From: JAVBUY01 sp031552735
GTDB lineage: Bacteria; Bacillota; Clostridia; Christensenellales; Aristaeellaceae
Assembly (NCBI GenBank): GCA_031552735.1
Contig: JAVBMF010000030.1
Span: forward strand, 1-60,727
Length of the DNA stretch: 60,727 bases
Direction: 5' to 3'
A program made the position numbers and the translations under genes. Under the pieces are notes generated by a model. That model saw nothing but the letters and a program-made list of their open reading frames with translations, made no database searches and was not told the origin of the DNA. Positions 57,007 through 60,727 of the stretch are shown here, piece by piece. The stretch's first letter is position 1. Every line of letters starts with the position of its first letter.

Positions 57007-57564
57007 TTAGGCGCGCTCCATGTATTCGCTGCTGCGCGTATCTACGCGCAGCTTGTCGCCGATGCTGATGAACAGCGGCACCATGATCTCCAAGCCGGTT
57101 TCCAGCTTGGCGGGCTTATAGGTGTTGCTGGCGGTATCGCCCTTGAAGCCCGGCTCGGTATCGACCACTTCCAGCACCACGAAGTTGGGCGCCTCCACCG
57201 AGAACGCGTTGCCCTTGAAGAAGCGCACCTGCACGGTGGTATCTTCCTTCACAAAGGGGATGGCGTCCTCGACCTGATCGTGGTTCAGCGGCAGCTGCTC
57301 ATACGTTTCGGTGTCCATGAAGTAGTACAGGTCACCGTCTTTGTAGAGGTAGTTCATTTCCTTGGTCTCGATGATCGCGCGGGGCATTTTGTCCGTGGGG
57401 TTGAAGCTGCGCTCCACCACGGCGCCGGTCATGATGTTCTTGATCTTGGTGCGCACAAAAGCGGCACCCTTGCCCGGCTTCACATGCTGGAAGTCCACGA
57501 CGGTCCATACGCCGTTCTCCCATTCCACCGTTAGCCCTTTACGAAAATCACTCGCAGTTACCAT
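57007..57564 (-). CDS. efp: Elongation factor P
   Basis: 185 residues, tRNA-shaped translation factor that relieves stalling at polyproline. It has K-P-G-K-G-A-A-F-V-R-T-K at the tip, V-E-R-S-F-N-P-T-D-K and the C-terminal D-T-R-S-x-E-Y. The Lys/Gly tip is unmodified-family type (G-K-G). GTGGAGG precedes the ATG. It lies after the Xaa-Pro peptidase. Polyproline-rich secreted proteins in this window would need it. Confidence 0.96.
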   Translation of the reverse strand: MVTASDFRKGLTVEWENGVWTVVDFQHVKPGKGAAFVRTKIKNIMTGAVVERSFNPTDKMPRAIIETKEMNYLYKDGDLYYFMDTETYEQLPLNHDQVEDAIPFVKEDTTVQVRFFKGNAFSVEAPNFVVLEVVDTEPGFKGDTASNTYKPAKLETGLEIMVPLFISIGDKLRVDTRSSEYMERA

Positions 57565-57614
57565 TCAGTATCCCTCCACAATATCTTTGAGTAGAATGTA
57601 TTATCGCCACGGAA

Positions 57615-58682
57615 TCAGATGGTGATCAGTTCCTTGGTGGCGGGGGTCATGATGCGGTTGCCGGTGTCGGTAATGATGACGCTGTCCTCAATGCGCACGC
57701 CGCAGAAACCGGGGATGTAGATGCCTGGCTCGATGGTCATGCTCATCCCGGCCTTGAGCGTCGCGGTGGAGATGGTGTTGCAGCGCGAGCCCTCGTGGAT
57801 GTCCAGCCCGGTGCCGTGGCCCAGCCCATGGCCAAAGCGGCCCTCATAGCCCGCCGCATGGATGAAGTCGCGCGCAGCGGCGTCCACCGCCTTGCAGGCC
57901 ACCCCGGCCTTCGCGGCGGTCAGCGCCAACGCTTGCGCCTGAAAGACGGTGTCGTAGATTTTCTTCTGCTCGCTGTCAATCTTGCCCAGCGCGACAGTGC
58001 GCGTCATGTCGGCGCAGTAGCCTCTATAGCGCGCGCCAAAGTCCAGCGTGATCAGGTCGCCGGTCTGCACCGGCCGGTCGGAGGGAATGGCGTGCGGCAG
58101 CGAACCGTTCGGACCGGCGGCAACGATGGTGTCGAATGCCAGGCCGTCCGCGCCGTGGGTCAGCAGCCAGTGCCAAATCTCCACCGCGATCTGCTTCTCG
58201 GTGACGCCCGGCTTGATGTAACCCAGCATATACTCAAAGCACTGGCTGGTCAGCCCATTGGCCTGCGCCAACAGTTTCTGTTCGTCCTCATCCTTGACCT
58301 CGCGCATGTGTAGCGGCAGGTCGCCCAGGCTCACCAGCTCCATGCCGGTCAGCGCCTTGGCGATGGCCTGATACTCTGTGTAGGTCACCGCGTCCTGCTC
58401 AATGGCGACGCGCTTGGCGCCCGCAGCTTGCAGCCGCTCGCAGGCGACCATATTCTGCGTGTGCGTCATGGTGGTCTCGTGCACGGCGAAACCGGGCGCT
58501 TCCTGCGCGGCCTGCTCCGTGTATCGGAAATCGGTGACGACCGCCAGCTCCTGTTCGCTGATCAGCACCAATCCCTCACCACGATAGCCGCTGAGGTAGC
58601 GCATGTTGGAGCGATTGTGAATCAATGCAGCGTCCACACTGGCAGGCAGCTTGCCGCGCAGCGTTTGGGCACGATGGATCAT
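57615..58682 (-). CDS. Xaa-Pro aminopeptidase (M24 family)
   Basis: 355 residues. An N-terminal creatinase-like domain (to about 130) is followed by the pita-bread metallopeptidase fold with D-F-G-A-R-Y-R-G-Y-C-A-D-M-T-R-T, G-H-G-L-G-H-G-T-G-L-D-I-H-E and T-I-E-P-G-I-Y-I. Metal ligands D, D, H, E, E are present. The ATG at 58682 fits AAAGGA eight bases upstream better than two earlier starts. It heads the peptidase-efp-CD1247 block. Confidence 0.93.
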   Translation of the reverse strand: MIHRAQTLRGKLPASVDAALIHNRSNMRYLSGYRGEGLVLISEQELAVVTDFRYTEQAAQEAPGFAVHETTMTHTQNMVACERLQAAGAKRVAIEQDAVTYTEYQAIAKALTGMELVSLGDLPLHMREVKDEDEQKLLAQANGLTSQCFEYMLGYIKPGVTEKQIAVEIWHWLLTHGADGLAFDTIVAAGPNGSLPHAIPSDRPVQTGDLITLDFGARYRGYCADMTRTVALGKIDSEQKKIYDTVFQAQALALTAAKAGVACKAVDAAARDFIHAAGYEGRFGHGLGHGTGLDIHEGSRCNTISTATLKAGMSMTIEPGIYIPGFCGVRIEDSVIITDTGNRIMTPATKELITI

Positions 58683-58734
58683 GGTCGTCATCCTTTCTGA
58701 TCGCAGACAGGGAATCACTTTTTACACAAAGATT

Positions 58735-58763
58735 ATTATACCACAAGCGCTACCCACGCACAA
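58735..58763 (-). promoter_or_regulatory. Promoter of the Xaa-Pro peptidase-efp block
   Basis: Minus strand TTGTGC, 17-base spacer, TATAAT. Confidence 0.75.
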
Positions 58764-58805
58764 GCGCAGATTGGCTTCCCACTGCCAATTTCTTGCTCGC
58801 CGCGC

Positions 58806-59669
58806 TTAGCGCCGGTGCTGCTCCACTAGCCGCTTCATCTCGCAGGCGTCCTCTGCCATCGTGTCCTTCGATTCGCAGATCAGCGTAGGCGTCAGGCCGC
58901 GCGCGGCGATCAGCGGCGCGAGCAACGCAAAGTCCGGGCCGAACTGCTCATCGGCAAACGTCCAATGCCGCTTCTCCCCCGCGCCGGTGAACTCGATATG
59001 GCAGAAGTGCGCGTGAAAGCAATGTGCGCGTGGCGCGCCGAGCACTTCCTCCATGCGGTCGAGAATGCGCGCGAAGTCGTCGGTGGTCGTGATCGCGCCG
59101 CGTCCGCGCGCGTGCAGATGCGCAAAATCGATGGTCGGCAGGAAGCTGTCGTCGATCTCGCATAGGCGCAGGATGTCGTCTAGCCCGCCGATCTGCGCGT
59201 CTTTTCCCATGGTTTCGGGGCACAGCCGGATATGCGCGAGGCCTTCGTCCACCAGCTCCGCACGCACGCGCTTTAATCCATCCAGCACATTGCGAAACGC
59301 CTCGTCGGGGTCCATCTTGCTGTGGCTGCCGACGTGCACCACCACGTGCGTGCCGCCCATCCAGTCCAGCGCGCGCGCGGCGTCCAGGATGTAGGCACGA
59401 TTCTTCTCGTATCGCTCCGGCTCAGGGTTAGCGAGGTTGATGAAGTATGGCGCGTGAATGCTGACGGCAACGCCGTGCAGCTTGGCCTGCTCGCCAATGC
59501 GCCGGGCGGTCTCTTCCGTCAGGTTCACCCCGCGCCCCGAGGAATATTCATAGGCGTTTAGGCCCTGGGCGGCCAGCCAGCCAGGCGCCTCATCGCTGTG
59601 CTTGTGTCCCTGGGCGTAAAACGACGCCGAGTTGCCTGCCGGGCCGAAGTGAATGGTGTGCTCTTGCAT
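58806..59669 (-). CDS. Endonuclease IV-like TIM-barrel protein
   Basis: 287 residues. Zinc-site patterns: S-I-H-A-P-Y, H-V-G-S-H, C-P-E-T-M-G, D-F-A-H-L-H-A-R, F-H-A-H-F-C-H-I-E-F and L-I-C-E-S-K-D. The set fits the Nfo/AP endonuclease family; most zinc ligands (H, H, E, D, H, H, E) can be placed. A DNA-repair role is likely, but a sugar-isomerase relative cannot be excluded. It has its own promoter. Confidence 0.85.
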   Translation of the reverse strand: MQEHTIHFGPAGNSASFYAQGHKHSDEAPGWLAAQGLNAYEYSSGRGVNLTEETARRIGEQAKLHGVAVSIHAPYFINLANPEPERYEKNRAYILDAARALDWMGGTHVVVHVGSHSKMDPDEAFRNVLDGLKRVRAELVDEGLAHIRLCPETMGKDAQIGGLDDILRLCEIDDSFLPTIDFAHLHARGRGAITTTDDFARILDRMEEVLGAPRAHCFHAHFCHIEFTGAGEKRHWTFADEQFGPDFALLAPLIAARGLTPTLICESKDTMAEDACEMKRLVEQHRR

Positions 59670-59698
59670 AATATCCCTCTCACCGCAAAATCTCTGTC

Positions 59699-59727
59699 AT
59701 CATAGCCAAAGCCGCCGGGCTTGTCAA
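59699..59727 (-). promoter_or_regulatory. Promoter of the endonuclease IV-like gene
   Basis: Minus strand TTGACA, 17-base spacer, TATGAT. The -35 box overlaps the end of the GNAT gene. Confidence 0.8.
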
Positions 59728-60248
59728 CGGCTTGCGTCGTACCGATAAATTGGGTGCATCAGGCCGGTCGGCGGAAAGAACCCCTCGCCGATGCGGACGA
59801 AGCCCAGCTTGGTCAGCACCTTGCCGGAGGGCGCGTTGTCCGGATGATGTCCGGCCAGAACGGTCGGCGCGTGCAGCACATCCACGGCGTAGCGCAGCAC
59901 CGCGCCCGCCGCTTCGGTGGCCAGCCCCTGCCCCCAATAGGCAGGCAACAGGTGATAGCCTAGCTCGTAGGCGAATTCTCCCAGCGAGCCGTCATGCGGG
60001 TGCAGTCCGCAGCAGCCGACAAAGTCGCTGCCGTCTCGCGTGTAGATCGGCCAATAGGCCACGCCGCTTTGTGCCTGGCTGTCTATCTCGTCGCGCAGCC
60101 GTTGCGCCGCCTGATCGGCTGTGTACGGCGTCGCGCGGATGAAGCGAGCCACTGCCTCGTCGCCCCACAGCCGTTCGGCCAGCGGTGCGTCGTCCGCTTG
60201 CCAATGCGCGAACCCCAGTCGGTCGGTGGTCAAAAAGTAATCGGACAT
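59724..60248 (-). CDS. GNAT acetyltransferase (RimJ/RimL type)
   Basis: 174 residues. It has F-V-G-C-C-G-L, Y-H-L-L-P-A-Y-W-G-Q-G-L-A-T-E-A-A (acetyl-CoA loop) and N-A-P-S-G-K-V-L-T-K-L-G-F. Probably acetylates a protein N-terminus or a small molecule. GAAAGGATG precedes the ATG. Confidence 0.9.
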   Translation of the reverse strand: MSDYFLTTDRLGFAHWQADDAPLAERLWGDEAVARFIRATPYTADQAAQRLRDEIDSQAQSGVAYWPIYTRDGSDFVGCCGLHPHDGSLGEFAYELGYHLLPAYWGQGLATEAAGAVLRYAVDVLHAPTVLAGHHPDNAPSGKVLTKLGFVRIGEGFFPPTGLMHPIYRYDASR

Positions 60249-60287
60249 ATTTCATCCTTTCAAATCGGACCGATACATATGCAAAGA

Positions 60288-60304
60288 CCCTTGCACAGCA
60301 AGGG
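60288..60304 (-). terminator. Possible terminator downstream of tRNA-Lys
   Basis: CCCTTGC / ACA / GCAAGGG hairpin with a short T run on the minus strand. Confidence 0.4.
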
Positions 60305-60452
60305 CCTACGCCTAGCGAAAGGTTTTCAGGCTATTCCAAAAAGTGCAGATGCTAGGAAGCCACAAGCGAGGCACGAAGGCGTATGGTGCAACACGCCGAC
60401 AAACCGATCGATGGGCCGACAGCGCGGATGGCTTTCTGGGACGGCCTGGTTC

Positions 60453-60528
60453 TGGTACACCATCAGGGACTCGAACCCTGGACACCCTGATTAAGAGTCA
60501 GGTGCTCTACCAACTGAGCTAATGGTGC
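60453..60528 (-). tRNA. tRNA-Lys (CTT), copy 1
   Basis: Minus strand starts GCACCATTAGCTCAG, has anticodon loop with CTT, T-arm GGTTCGAGTCC and ends with CCA at 60453-60455. The same mature sequence occurs at 60634-60709. Confidence 0.95.
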
Positions 60529-60553
60529 ATGTGCGACCGTTCGGCGCTTGATT

Positions 60554-60582
60554 ATTGTATCCCAATTTCGCAGGCTTGTCAA
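60554..60582 (-). promoter_or_regulatory. Promoter of tRNA-Lys copy 1
   Basis: Minus strand TTGACA, 17-base spacer, TACAAT. Confidence 0.8.
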
Positions 60583-60633
60583 CGCTCTGCAAACAAAAAA
60601 GCCCTCGGCACAAGGCAGCGAGAACTCTTTTGT

Positions 60634-60709
60634 TGGTACACCATCAGGGACTCGAACCCTGGACACCCTGATTAAGAGTCAGGTGCTCTACCAACTGAGC
60701 TAATGGTGC
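60634..60709 (-). tRNA. tRNA-Lys (CTT), copy 2
   Basis: Same 76-base gene as copy 1, with encoded CCA at 60634-60636. A GC hairpin and T run between the copies (about 60598-60622) would end its transcript, so each copy has its own unit. Confidence 0.95.
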
Positions 60710-60727
60710 GCATCGGGTGTGGGGCTT

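Noticed and set aside
60453..60709. tRNA-Lys copies as an integration site duplication
   Set aside because: Each copy is a full gene and the upper has a consensus promoter; there is no integrase or island between. Simple tandem duplication is enough.

Overview
This is a GC-rich (about 60%), gene-dense bacterial chromosome segment with no phage, transposon, plasmid or CRISPR signature. Gene content and order point to an anaerobic, Gram-positive Clostridia-type Firmicute. The markers are nadD-yqeK-rsfS, an aroQ-side Xaa-Pro peptidase-efp-CD1247 block, coaX-hom-dus-greA-lysS, an FMN riboswitch in front of a RibU-type ECF S component, YitT, an OhrR/MarR regulator, desulfoferrodoxin, biotin-decarboxylase type Na+ pump subunits, and sigma-A promoters of the TTGACA-N17-TATAAT type. 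A Christensenellales-like lineage is a guess only. Most genes lie on the minus strand. The small AT-rich gaps hold promoters.

Layout. 1-3.6 kb: tRNA-Glu (cut by the window edge), tRNA-Pro, rsfS, yqeK, nadD, an unknown membrane protein and a TrmN6-type methyltransferase. 3.6-9.1 kb: a 1121-residue SpoIID/LytB protein with seven SH3-like repeats, then a lipoprotein and ApbE flavin transferase. 9.2-14.5 kb: envelope genes (PH-like protein, secreted cysteine-peptidase-like protein, flippase, internally repeated lipoprotein, YitT). 14.5-22.9 kb: CtpA protease, malic enzyme, CdaR regulator, UgpC/MalK-type ATPase, an orphan MacB-type permease with its HlyD-type partner, and AsnA. 23-27.2 kb: serine hydrolase, TcdA, CoA-disulfide reductase divergent from desulfoferrodoxin across a palindromic promoter. 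27.3-33.9 kb: DUF4870-like protein, Ddl with a membrane-anchored MurF-like ligase, alpha/beta hydrolase, rimI-tsaB-tsaE, and the riboswitch-controlled RibU.

34-39.8 kb: a peroxidase-OhrR operon with an OhrR-type operator, an HAD phosphatase, a glycerol-3-phosphate-dehydrogenase-like three-gene oxidoreductase set, and an AlkA-like glycosylase. 39.8-45.1 kb: two paralogous secreted Cys-rich proteins sharing architecture and an identical terminator hairpin. This is the most unusual part of the window. 45.6-49.7 kb: OadG/OadB, a lone TRAP DctM and two small envelope proteins. 49.7-60.7 kb: lysS, greA, dus, an NTF2-like protein, hom, coaX, an ECF S component, a CD1247-family protein, efp, Xaa-Pro peptidase, an endonuclease IV-like protein, a GNAT and two identical tRNA-Lys genes.

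Themes. Redox defence is represented by desulfoferrodoxin, CoA-disulfide reductase and GPx/OhrR, each with a readable operator. Vitamin salvage is represented by the RibU and PanT-like S components; no ECF energizing module is in the window. Cell-envelope construction is represented by Ddl/MurF, SH3 proteins and Thr/Pro-rich secreted proteins. The spoIIIA operon that follows efp in Bacillus and many clostridia is missing from its expected place, which hints at a non-sporulating lineage. Start codons were adjusted by ribosome-binding sites and gene overlaps. All functional calls are from reading motifs, not from database searches.
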